Shown: one piece after another, positions 9,301-20,372 of the stretch
Layout: the number at the start of each line of letters is the position of its first letter
How positions within the stretch are numbered: position 1 is the stretch's first letter
Source of the DNA: Mesostigma viride
Taxonomy: Eukaryota; Streptophyta; Mesostigmatophyceae; Mesostigmatales; Mesostigmataceae
Direction of reading: 5' to 3'
Length of the DNA: 64,000 nt
NCBI GenBank assembly: GCA_009746045.1
Contig: RPFO01000065.1
Coordinates: 1,709,424-1,773,423 of the forward strand
Made by a program: the position numbers and the translations under genes
Notes under the pieces: model-generated
The model's database searches: none
The model's input: only the letters and a program-made list of their open reading frames with translations
What the model was told of the DNA's origin: nothing

Positions 9301-12300
9301 CTTCCCTGGAACCACCGACTAGCCCCATGTCATCCAGGCAGTCGCCCACGCAGTCACCAGTTATCTTCTTCGTACTCCACTTGTTATTTCTTGGACACAT
9401 TAGCTCCTCCCCTAGTGGGGCAGGTGCAGGGCATCCACATCAATAGAGTTTTTTCTCCTTTCTTCTCCTAAGCATTCTGGTGTTGCTAGACCCATTCGCA
9501 TGTCCACAACCCACGCAGGTGCTCGGCATCCTGATGATCACCACCAGTGTCTTCTTATCTTGTTTAACAGATATCTCTTTTTTCCTTTTACTATTGTTCA
9601 ACCACTTGCCAAAACAGATGGTGGGCATCATCCTCATCACTGCCACCCTCTTCGCCGCAGCCATCCCCGCCTATGCTGCGGGCGACGCCGTGCTGGACCG
9701 CATGCACCTCGAGCGCATTGTGCTCGGGTCTTCCCGCGGCTACCTGTGGGCAGCGCTCGTCTTCTCCACGGTGGGCGTGCCTATCGGTGTGCTCGTCTAC
9801 TTTGCGTCTGCCCTGCTGCTGTCGGTCATCTTCAAGTGGGTGCTCATCGGGCGCTACCGGGAGGGCAGCTACCCCATGTGGAGCACCTATTTCCTGCGCT
9901 GGTGGACCGTGGAGCGCATGGTGAGCGGGCGATGGTGCTTGCACTGCCTTTGGAAATAGCACAAGTAGCACATAGCACAAGTAGCACGGTTAGGATAGAT
10001 AGGACCCATTTTATGAATTGGATGGATAGAGGGATCGGAGTCGTGGATCGGTGCATGGTGCGTGCATGCGCGCATGCTCGTGGGGGGGAACTTGTCCCTA
10101 GACTTTGCTCACTCCGTCATCATCCCTTGCCCATTGTACATGCCTCCTTGCACCCTCGCCTCGTTCTGCCTTGCTTTCCTAGCACTTGTTGGGGAGAGAT
10201 GCTTGCCTAGTATTGGTTTGGGGGAGGAGATTCGGGTACGCACCCAATAACGCTGCACTGCCTGCATGCCCTATTGTGCCCCATTGGCCATGTACCCCAC
10301 CCACCCACGCGCCAGGTGGCCATCTCCTCCCTTCTCCTCGAGAACATCCAGGACACGCCGCTGGCCGCCTGGTACCTGCGCGCCATGGGGGCCACCGTGG
10401 GCCGCAACGTGACGGTTGACAGTATTTTCCTATCCTGCTTTGATCTGATCACCCTGGGTGACGGTGCGAGCGTCAAGGGCATGGTGCACCCCTACGTGCT
10501 CCTCCCAGGGACCCCTGCCTCCTCTGAAAACCAGGCTGGCATTCGCAAGAGGACACCTGGCAGGCTTGTGCTCAAGCGCATCACGATTGGCAGAAACAGC
10601 AGCGTAGCAGGTCGTGCGTTGTGCATGCCTGGCTCTTTCCTGCCGGACGGGCAGACAGTGCCATCCCTCAAGGTGTGGCGGGGGGGAGCGGCGCCTGCGG
10701 GGGGAGTTAGACCAGGGCCAGACCAGGTCGTGGAGGGGAGCGTGGATGGCCCCGCGCTGCCTGGGGCGTATGGCAGCACCGCGTCGGCCCTGGCCGCTAT
10801 CACGGAGGACGACGATGCCAATGTGGGGACAGAGAAGGGGAGGGGGGACGGGACAGCCAATGGGGCCGTTGATGAGGTGGAGGAGGAGGAATCGGGTCCT
10901 GCCACTGTCCATCCTCCCTCCCACAGAAGTCACACACATGGGGAGTCCAGGGTCCCCTCGTCTGCCCACCAGGCGGCCGTTATATCCAACCCATCGCCAT
11001 CGGTCCATGATGGCGACAAGGCAGGAACATCCAATTCTTCAAACGGCAAAACCAAGCAGGTGGCGGCGGGAGCAGCATCCGGCTGTGGCCTGCCTGGCTG
11101 GCTAGACCGGCTGGAGGGCTCCCTCAAGGTCTTCCTCCTGTGCTGCCTCCCCTGGTTTTTCGCCGGCTGCCTCGTGCCCGTCTTCCTGATCAAGGCGGCC
11201 GTTGAGTACCACGGGACGGACATCGCGGGACGCTACACTCTGCTGGCAGTGATTTCCATCGGATTCATAACCGGGTCGCTTCTGCTGGCGTTCGCCGTGG
11301 TGGTCGCGAAATGGCTTTTGATTGGCCGCCTGCGCCCTGGCGTCCCCTACGCCAACACATGCGCGTTCCGCATCCGGCAGTGGCTGTACCGGCGGCTGCT
11401 CGTGCTCATTGACAAGCGCTTCCTGGCTGTCATATCCTTCTTCTCCCCCCTGGGGCCCCTGTGGATGCGGCTGATGGGCGCCAGGGTGGGCCGCGACACT
11501 ATGACAGCCCATGCGTGCATGTCGGCTGACTATGATATGCAGGACTTCCGCGGCAAACGCAGCATCATCTCCAACATCTCCCTGACAACGTCAACAACAT
11601 CAGCGGATAAGAAAACGGTCACGTTTCACCGCTGCACGGTTGGGGATGACTGCTGGATAGGCATCGCGGCCAGCCTACCCCCGGGGGTGGCCATGGAAAG
11701 CTCGTCGGGGGTGGCACCGCTGGCCCAGGTGACCAACAAGGTCATTAAGTCAGGCACCTACGTCATGGGCCGCGGGGCGGTGGTGCGATTTGGGAACGCC
11801 AAACATGGGGAGGATGGGGAGAAGAACCAATTGCAGGGCGAGCATGAAACAAGGGCTGCCGTGGGCACCAGTGTGACGGACGGCCAAGGTGCGACGCCCT
11901 CAGGTTGGGCAATCAACGGCGTGGGCGGGACTCCCAATGTGGACACGTCGTCCCAAGGCGTAGGCTTCCAAGCGGGAGCCTTCACCCGGTGGTTATTCAT
12001 GACAGCGCAGGCCGTTCTCTTAGCGTTCTGGTGCCTGCTCCTGTTTGTGCAGTCCATCCCGGTGTACGAGTACATCCGGTGGGTTGTCAGCTGGCACATG
12101 CCGGGGCCCGCCACCATCCTCTGCTTCTTCCCTTGCTACTACGTCGCGGTGGCCACGTTTGTGGTGGTGGCGTACGTCACCGGCGTGTTGCTGCAGACGC
12201 TCCATGCGGACAAGTTCCGTGGTGTGTTGCCTGTGGACTACAGCTGGCCGTTGATGCGCTTCTGGATCTGCTCGCAACTCGCCTCGACTTGGCAGTTCGT

Positions 12301-12700
12301 TGGCTTCTTCAACCTGTGGCTGTTCCAAGGGTCGTTCATCTTCACTGCGTTCCACCGGCTGATGGGCATGCGCATCGGGTCGGACGTGTACCTGGGCACG
12401 ACGAGGATTAAAGAGGACGCGATGATCACCATTGGCGATGGCGCGGTCATCGAAGAGTACGCATATGTTATTGGCCACATCACACAGGGTGCGGACAAGG
12501 CCCTGGCCATCGATGATGTTGTTATTGGTGAGAACTGCCACGTTGGCAAGGCTGCCTTTGTAGTGGCTGGTGTCAAGATGGAAGACGGTGCCTGGCTGAC
12601 TCCCCTGTCCATGCCCCTGCCGGGCGAGGTCCTTCCCGCGGGCACGCGGTGGGCAGGCGCGCCCGCCAGGATGCTGCGGGGATCTGAAGCTGCAGTCTAG
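6320..12700 (+). CDS. FAAL-like ligase / carrier / Pls-like membrane beta-helix protein, 5' partial
   Basis: Likely exons: 6320-7767, 7996-8513, 8839-9061, 9519-9920, 10316-12700 (about 1,650 residues). Frame is kept at every junction. Exon 1 carries the C-terminal part of a fatty-acyl-AMP-ligase adenylation domain: TGDLGF, KDLIIINGRNLFPQDVE and SIPKTSSGK are visible. The hinge motif favours FAAL over amino-acid-activating NRPS domains. Exon 2 carries a carrier domain whose LGMTSLRLVE holds the candidate phosphopantetheine serine. Exons 3-5 hold about seven membrane helices and two KWxLIGR repeats (FKWVLIGRYREGSYP, AKWLLIGRLRPGVPY). They end in a hexapeptide beta-helix with WAGAPAR before the stop, the order known from Pls/PosA C-termini. 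By family knowledge the ligase would load an acyl-AMP onto the carrier; product and membrane are unknown. The adenylation N-terminus, including its P-loop, is absent. Part of 9549-9618 could be a short extra intron. Confidence 0.85.
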
Positions 12701-13270
12701 GGCTGCTGGGAAACCTGCCAAACATGCATTTTAGCATCATGTTTATTTGTAATTATTCATAATGCCATGGGCCCTTACGGTAGGGTTCTGCAGGCCTAGG
12801 ACTGTTCAGGGATCTAGCTAGGGTCCAGTTGAAGCAGCACTAAGCACTGTTAGCTGGTGGCTGTGCTCCGTGTCTTCTTTGTGGCATATGTTTTATAATT
12901 TTATAATATCGAATAATGAATTAATGCATGAGTGTATAATGATTTATTCTTACCGAACTCTACTGAACCAGGATACGCATTCTGTATTAGATGCTCCCTA
13001 GCTGACCCCTGATTTTAAAATCGATTAATAATAGGTTCGAGCCAGCTGGGAACTGAACGTACTTACTTGAACCCAAGCCTGATTGATTGGCCAGAGGTCT
13101 ACAGCGTCTACCAAGCCATTTGGTACATGTTGCCTGTTCCTATGTGACGCCCCTTTCATCAACTTAATCAATTTTCAGTATACACAAGCCCATGCAGAAA
13201 TGCCGCACCAGGTCACGTCCATCAAGCTAAGGCTCGCCGTGCTCATGCCACACCCAAACACCGGTCCAGA
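12701..13270. other. 3' flank of the ligase gene
   Basis: AT-rich sequence after the stop, with TGTAA at about 12748 (the green-algal polyadenylation word) and several AATAAT/TATAAT words. Probably the 3' UTR then intergenic. No gene seen. Confidence 0.5.
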
Positions 13271-13329
13271 TATGGCGACCGCTTGCATCGCAGAGCGAAA
13301 AAGAGTATTCAATTGCTAGTCACACAAGT

Positions 13330-13445
13330 GCACCCGACCCCCAGCTTGCGCAGTTGCGCCTTCTGGATAGGCGGGGACCTGATAGTCAACAATCAGCTGT
13401 GGAGCCCGGCCCCACGGCTAGACCAGCCATATTGTAGTCACACCG
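13330..13445 (+). pseudogene. LINE ORF1 C-terminal relic
   Basis: A frame reading FWIGGDLIVNNQLWSPAP matches the C-terminal end of other ORF1 relics here: YWRGGDLYVNNKLW near 34421 and YWRGAVIHVDPKPW in the element at 13475-15425. The shared pattern is (Y/F)W(R/I)G followed by a hydrophobic strand and W-x-P. No start or full frame is left. Confidence 0.55.
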
Positions 13446-13474
13446 ATGCTTGGGTGATCGATGCAACCTAGGGA

Positions 13475-15425
13475 CACTCCTAGCCATTGAATTGAATTGA
13501 ATTGGAACATAACTCCGTTGGGAGTATATGTAGCACATATCCCTGAGAGGGGGCATATGGCTTTTAATACACTCTGGGCTACTTCCTGCAAGGGTAGTAG
13601 GGTGTAAACTACACCTGCTCTGGGTGCACAAAGTGCACCTGAACACCACTAATAATGTATTCCAGCACCTACCTAGAGGCGGAGACATAGGGGGGAAGAT
13701 CATCATGGCTATACAAAGGCCAGGGCATGGCTTCTCATCATGCAGAGAGCGACTCGATCTCTGCATAGGCTAAGCTTAGCTAAATTCTTAATGCATCATC
13801 CATGGGGAGTCCCATTGTAGGCCTAGTAGCGTGGCTAAATTCTTAGGGCATGATCCATGGGGGGGGCATGCATTATGGGCGCACATGTGCGTAGGCCACG
13901 TGCTGGGCTAAGCCTGACTAATCTACACTAGCTACTGTTAAGTACATTCCCTACTAGATTGAGGTTGCTGGGGTGGCAGGGGGCGCCTGCCAAGGCTTGG
14001 GGTCGACGTGGATGACCGCCCCCCTCCAGTATATATACCGGTTTCCCCCCTGCTGGCCTGCGCTCTGCCGGAGCTGAAGGTAGGTCGGCCATAGCTCGCG
14101 TCGCCGTTGTTGCTGGGCCAGGGTCAAGTCGTCGTCCAGCGTGTAGCTAGCGAGTCCTCGAGAGCTTCTTGCGGCATTTAAGAAATGACAGCTTATCCGC
14201 CATGTACTTAAAGGTGAGGATCGAGCAAGGGAGCTGGGCCAGCCTTACCTCACGCGCGGGGAAGGCGGACAGCCGGACATCCGCAGCTCACCAGTGAGGT
14301 GCATGGGGGCAAGAATGTCGCGCGGCGAAACGCCATGAGAAGGGTCTTTGAGGTCTCATCTACCGGCTCAGTGGTCGAAGTGCTTGACTATGACATCAGT
14401 GTGGCTTGATCGCTGGGTGATGTCGGCCTCCTCGCGGAGGTCGAGCGCTTGTTGCTTGAGAGCTCTGTGCCGCGATGGCGGAGGTGGTGGAGGTGGTCCT
14501 TAATAAGCAGGTCCGCCCAGGTCTGGGTGGGAGGAGCATCGCTGGCCGGGCCAGCAGATGCCGGCTGGGCAGCGATTTCCTTCACCGCCTGGGCGGTGAG
14601 GCCTGCGGTGTGTTGCAGGCACTCAATGGCGATGGCGTGGTCCTTGAGGTGCTGGTCGATGTCGAGGAGCTGGGCTTTGATCTCGGCGGTGGTTCAGTGG
14701 AGGCGGCCGTGGAGGTGGAGGCCAGGAGGGTGGAGGTGGAGGTGACGGTGGTGGAAAGTGAGGGAGCTCAGCAGCCAGCGTGCTGCCCATTGCTGCCACA
14801 TCTGATGCAGCAAGGGGAGTCACGTGCTGCTGGAGGGCGTCCGTAAGGATGGAACGGAGTGTGGATGCGGAGATGGATGGAGGCCCAATCTCGCCATCAG
14901 AGCGCATGAGGAGAGAGTTGAGAACAGTGTGCTGGAGTTGGGGGCGGGAGCACCCGAACAGAGACCAGGAGCCGTCCGGGGTGATGAGGCGATGGATGCT
15001 GTCGAGATGGATGCACAGGTCGTAAAGCGAGGCGTAGTCCCCGAAGAGGATGCCGTGCAGAGCACTGGCCGGGGACATGTTGGTCCAGTTGTGATCATCG
15101 ACCTTGAAAGGTTGGGGGGCCAAAAGCGCGGTTCTGTTGGGCGCGATTCTTCTGGGCAACTGCGTTTAGGATCAGGCGATGCCGGCCGATGGCGAGGCCG
15201 CAGGAGCCGAGTGCACTACCAACAAACGCTTGAGTAGTGGCCTCGCTGCCTGGCAGGCCGGGCGGAACTACAGCCGGAACTGCAGGCGAATTTTCTTGGC
15301 TCATCGCAGCCGCCAGGCTGCGTTGCGTAGTCGAGCGTTTGCTCGTCATAATATTGCGTTTTAGTTTCGGGAAAATATATCAGCGTGTCCGTCTTAGAAA
15401 GACGAAGCGATTGTGATATTCACAG
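13475..15425 (-). mobile_element. Non-autonomous LINE-like element, copy 1 (ORF1 only)
   Basis: About 1.95 kb, read on the minus strand. It starts with a CTTTCTAAGACG stem and TGATATATTTTCC near 15375-15415, and ends near 13480-13560 with CTCCCAACGGAG followed by four AATTC-type units. It is homologous end to end with 27415-32065 once the two nested insertions there are removed. It encodes an ORF1-like protein in broken frames: an N-terminal part (15349-15095, then 15159-14623 with DHNWTNMSPASALHGILFGD), a proline-rich linker, and a C-terminal DDDLTLAQQQRRRELWP...YWRGA segment near 14130-14010. No reverse transcriptase is present, so mobility would depend on a partner LINE. Confidence 0.75.
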
Positions 15426-15639
15426 CCGAATTTGGTTCCCAAGCGTGAAAGTTATGAGCTCCGCCGTCAGCCATGGCTACCTCGTGGCTCATGTTATGCT
15501 CGGGGATACCAGCTGATCCTCCTAGCCATACCATGTGCCACGGGCCAATGCAGGGTAAAACGTAGCCGTGCATGCCTATAGCCTAACCAGTAGCCATGCA
15601 ATAGATCTCCCCCCCATGACGGGCCCCCCTTAGTTGGGT

Positions 15640-15830
15640 TGAGCTCCAAGACATCATGGCGGTGCAGGTGCCCTTGGTGCACCTAGAGCAAGTGTTGTTT
15701 ACATTCCCACCCTTGCAGGAAGTAGCTTAGAATGTATCAAAAGCCATACGCCCCTTCTCTGGGATATGTGCTACATATACTCCCCACGGAGTTATGTTCC
15801 TAATTAATTAATTAACTAATGCAATAGATA
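15640..15830 (+). mobile_element. Tail-family-1 3' fragment
   Basis: Matches the 3' end of the 1.95-kb element: GTGCAGGTGCCC, GCAGGAAGTAGC, AAAAGCCATACG, then ATATGTGCTACATAT, CTCCCCACGGAG and (TAATT)n. Such 5'-truncated copies are usual for target-primed reverse transcription. Confidence 0.75.
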
Positions 15831-15889
15831 TCCGCCAGCCTAGAGCTCTATGTGCCTCGATCGCCTAGCACTGCCTAGCTGTTTGCTCG

Positions 15890-16100
15890 CGTCACCATAG
15901 TAACGCGATGCAATATTGCACCCACAGGGGATGCGCCGGATCGTTTCTCGACGGGCCGGATTGTGCACCCTGTGGCATGAGGGAAGGGGGGGGCTCTGCC
16001 CCCTTCCCGCTGTGCACGTGTACTCAGGGAATAAAACCACTCTGGTGCTCCGTGACTCCCAAACGGGAGCACGCGTTTAATTAACTTATTTATTAATATT
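15890..16100 (+). mobile_element. Tail-family-2 SINE-like element
   Basis: Contains ATTGCACCCACAGGGGAT, a GGATTGTGCACCCTGTGGC word, a CCCCCTTCCCGCTGTGCAC word, then GGTGCTCCGTGACTCCC and GGGAGCAC, followed by TTTAATTAA repeats. Related copies end at 24800, 52562 and 56165. Confidence 0.7.
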
Positions 16101-19100
16101 GAAACACAAGTATACAATTTTACGTATTGCATGGTAAATAAATAAACACACCAACACTTAGCGATACTGCATGACTTGGCCATTCATGCTACTGCAAGCT
16201 CCTCATCTGTATCGTGGCTGCTAAAGACCACAGTTCGAACTAGACTAAGTATGTCGCGTAGGCAACTGGTCGCTTGGGATGCATATTTTTCGGATATATG
16301 AAACCACATCTCAGGTTGTGGCCAGGGCACCCGCCATGCATGGAGACAGATCTTCTACAAACAATGCATAGGGCGGGGTGGCAAACCCATCTCCAAGGTC
16401 CGAGACCCTACCTCCTCGGCACGATCAGAACAGCGCAACCATGCACAGGCAGAGGCCATGTCACTGGTCTCATTGCCACGCCCAGCCGGTCAAGGTTCAC
16501 AATCCCAGTGCCACCTGCCAGAGCCAAGTGTTTCGGCAAGTCCCAAGTTTTCCTGCCTGGGCATGCACACCATGGGTGGTAAAGGAAAAGCTTGGCAGCG
16601 TGGTAGAAGCGTGACAGGCACAGCTTCGCACACATGTCAGTGGCATCAGCAGTGCCAAGGTGAGAAGCCTTTGCCCTTTGTGATGCAGAGGCCACATCCA
16701 ACAGGTATGTTTGACGCCACAAATATATACTTGGCACCGGTGCACACCGCGCCTGCCGGGCCAAGACCAGCGGACCAGTCGCAGGGGCCGGCTCAGTTGT
16801 AGTAAAGCTCCAGCCCCATGCCGTCGTGGATTTCATCTGAGGATATCGGAGAGCGCGCTTGAGGCTTGAGTCAAGGATGCATGTGCAAATGTCTGGAATC
16901 AGGTTGCCCCCCCTTCTTCTCCCCCCCCCCCCCCCCCCCGCCCCGCCCCCCGCCGTCCCCCTAAATGAAAGACGCAGGCATCTGAGGCCAGCCACAACCA
17001 GTTTAAAGGGTACCCGCAGGCACGCTACGAAGCCATACATCACCTCCTTCCATTGAGTTTGTAACAGATAGGGCACAATGCGTGCAACAGATGGTACGCA
17101 GGGCATGAAGACACTCGTGAAAAGCGCTTACAAGCTGCGCTTGCAGATGTTGCCATGATCAACCCGTTCACTTTACCGACAGGCTGCTTTGCTACCTTGC
17201 TGCGCGCTCCACACACATGGCGACGGATAATGACAAGCAGGGCAGACGGAGGCCATGCCCAGTCCAGACCCATGTGAAATACGCAACATCCTCAAACATG
17301 AGTGCCATCCCCCGACAGCCATGGCAGCTTATCAACAACACACGCGGAGATGCCCTTCCATACGTATCTTCTGCCCTGGGTGCAAACACACACGCGACTA
17401 TAAGGCTAATAAGCTCCATACCAACAGCATTGGGCAGCTGACTACAAGGCAGCTGTCTACAAGGCCGCTTGGCCACCAGGGAACTTGGCGAGCCCACCCA
17501 GGGACACCTTGATGTAGGGGCACGGTCACGACCACGCACACGCAGCCCCCCTGTGCCAGCCCCCCTGTGTAACGCTGCCACGCGCACAAACGCGAGAGAC
17601 CTGCTCGCGACGTGGCAGCGATGCGTGCAGTAGACATGAATCAGCTCGCGCTAGCAAGGGTTGTAGCAGGCCACGCAGCACACAGGGGACGGTCGGACCA
17701 TTGGGTACGCATGGCCGCACCACCCTCCTGTACCGGGTGCACTATAACGGGCTAGCAGCATTGTACATAGGGTCGGATGCATCATCAATCGGGTTCGTCA
17801 TATAGCGCGTGCATCACACGCATACGCCAGCATCATCCATCATGTGCGGGGGAGGATACAGTCCGCCAGCGTGATGTGGTCCTTATAGATGGTGTACCTG
17901 CGCCGCACACAGAAATGCCAGGGGAGAAATGACAGGGGAGAAATGACAGGGGACAGCGGACGCAGAAGAATGTCAAACGACCAGAAAAACGAAATGATGA
18001 CAGCAAACTAAGCGCAATGCAATCTGTGCACTTTGTGGGGAAAGCTAGGTGACTGCTGGCGCTTTCTGGATTACGGATGGCTCTCGCTAAGAGCCCCCCC
18101 CTGGGCATTGCCCCCTGGGCATACCGAGTGTGGGCGAGGCCATCCAGCCACCCAGTATCTGCTCGCGCGCACACGCGCCCATGATCGCCCATGAACACGC
18201 GTCCATGACCCCGTATACCCACGCATGACCCCGCATACGCGTCCATGAGAAAGCCACAGTGCTCATCAAGCGAAAGACACGCGAGCAAGTGTCCACCCAT
18301 GTAATGGAGGCGTGTTGCAACGATGGGCAGGCTAGATAATCCCAGGAAACCCTGCAATCCCCTGAGCACGCTCGCTCCTTTCAACCTGTCGCCGCAGGTT
18401 GCCAGTCCCCTCCCCTAAAACAATACTTCCAGAGTTGCGTGCCTGGCCCCATAGCATACCCAACGCAGCCCCCAGGAATGCACAACTGCTCTTCGCCTGC
18501 CACTTGTCCACATCCGTGCCAGAGCCAGATAACCACCTGGCACCTGCTGCAACCCGCTCCCTTCACACTGCCGTAATCCGATGGGTTCATTAAGCAAAGA
18601 AACCTCTCCAGCATCAGAGTGCCCAACTCATGGGCTCCAGTTTAACATTTGCTAAGGAAGAGGCCAGAACTCTTCGTCTCCAAGGTGACACCTCCAGAAG
18701 GTTGTCCTCAAGTGAGGAGCTGATTTCGTAAACAACTGGAGTTTCACAGACATGATCTTTTACTATGCGCAAAACCGCGGCCCTGTGGCCATGCTGGCAA
18801 TAATATGCTCTTACCCCAAACTCACACAGCCCCCAGCTCCCAGCCCATAACACATGCCTCCCCCCCACAGAAACTGCCCCCCCCCACAAAAAACAACATG
18901 AACCACGCACTCGACAAACTTCAATGCATTCTCATCCTTCCTCCCACGCACCTTCCCAGCCCCCACCCGCCATCTCTTCCCCCCCCCCCGACATACACAC
19001 ATTCTCCAACCCATTTTCCCATTTACCCCCAACCAAACCGCTATGCAATCCTCACAGTGCACAAGGCTCCCACCCAGCAGCCTGGTCCCCGAGTTGCTTC

Positions 19101-20372
19101 CTTAACCATCTACCAGCCCATTGGGCCCATCCCCTTTCCCGTCTTACTACCTGCCCCTCCATTAAAGAATACCTTCGGAGTCATCACGAACAGCCAAGCA
19201 TTGCTTGCATGTGGGAGCCGCGGGACGCCTCAACTACCGAGCCCCACCCCACCCCCGTCCCCTGCCAAGCCCCCCTCACCCCCCCATGATACCTTACAAA
19301 CCCCCTCCCGCCCCATCACCTTCAAAAGAGCTTCGAAAAAGTGCGTGCCTTTAAGTGCGTTTCTTGTCTGTGCACAGAGAACTGATTCGAACAAACGCGT
19401 GTGGGCCATGCTGCCCACTACACTGTACTGGCGACATACCATTTTTGTATTCTAATTTTCTCCGGCCGTGTGCCTGTCTGGGCAGCAATCAACTTCTTCA
19501 AATCTCCGATTGTGTCGTCCTCGCTGTCCCGCGGTGGAGACCGAGCATGACATCATAAAAGCATTTATGGGCATACGGTCCAAACGTCAGTGTTTTGAGG
19601 AAGAATAGAGGACCCTCAACGAAGGCGACTGCGTCAACCAGAAAATCATCCGTCACGTCTCTGAAGAGGAGCTATGACGACGTCTAAGAAGACGATATTA
19701 AGTTCATGAATCTCACTTGCACTTCACTCGCACTTTCTTGCCCAAGCGGTCGTTGCAAACCACCTCTATCATTGTTGCAAGCCTGTTGTCAAGGCTCCGA
19801 AAAATAGAAAAGACGCCTCTTTTGCGAAGAAACGACTCGATAGGTGGACAGCGGCACGCGAGCTAAAGGCACGCGTCCAACTATCTCGCCTGTCCGATAG
19901 ATCACTAGTTGGCGAGAGGAACGCTTGATGGCAATCGAGAACGTAGTTTTTGTTTTCCGATGCTCCTTAGAGCCCTACTTGCAACCGCTTCCAGGGTCCC
20001 GAAGCGTCGTTTACCAAAGCTACCGGTGGCGCGAAATTGTACAGCGGACAGAAAACCCTAAAGAGCACCTTCGCATGCAGTCGCCGGCGAGAAATGTTCC
20101 AAACCCCTTCGTTGCACAGAGCCAGGAAAGTGGTCGTATATTTGTTTCTTGTTGGGTGCAGCCACCGGCCACGTGTCGCGCCACGCTCGACCCACGAGAA
20201 ATGTCGGGTGCCAGCAAGTTTGCAAGCAAACACTCGGCGATGTCAAGAGCTGGCAACAGGGATGGAAGTTGACAGCGTGGATAGGCCAACGTGACAAACC
20301 GCAAACGTGACAAATCACTTAAAAAAACTAATTGTGAAGGGGGGGTTTCCCTAGCACCCTAGCTTTCTTTCC
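16101..20372. other. Long intergenic stretch, no gene recognised
   Basis: 4.3 kb of mixed sequence with a poly-C run (16920-16940), C-rich stretches near 18850-19300 and many ACACGCG words. The longest frames (16408-17106 minus, 18805-19455 plus) are low-complexity and carry no recognisable domain. The last few hundred bases presumably hold the promoter of the dehydrogenase gene; I can point to no specific site. Confidence 0.5.

Noticed and set aside
14623-15159. Host gene encoding DHNWTNMSPASAL protein
   Set aside because: It is part of a repeated retroelement present again at 27415-32065 and carries frame breaks.
16408-17106. 232-residue minus-strand frame as a gene
   Set aside because: Includes a poly-Gly stretch from a poly-C run, no domain, and no splice partner or codon pattern like the real genes.
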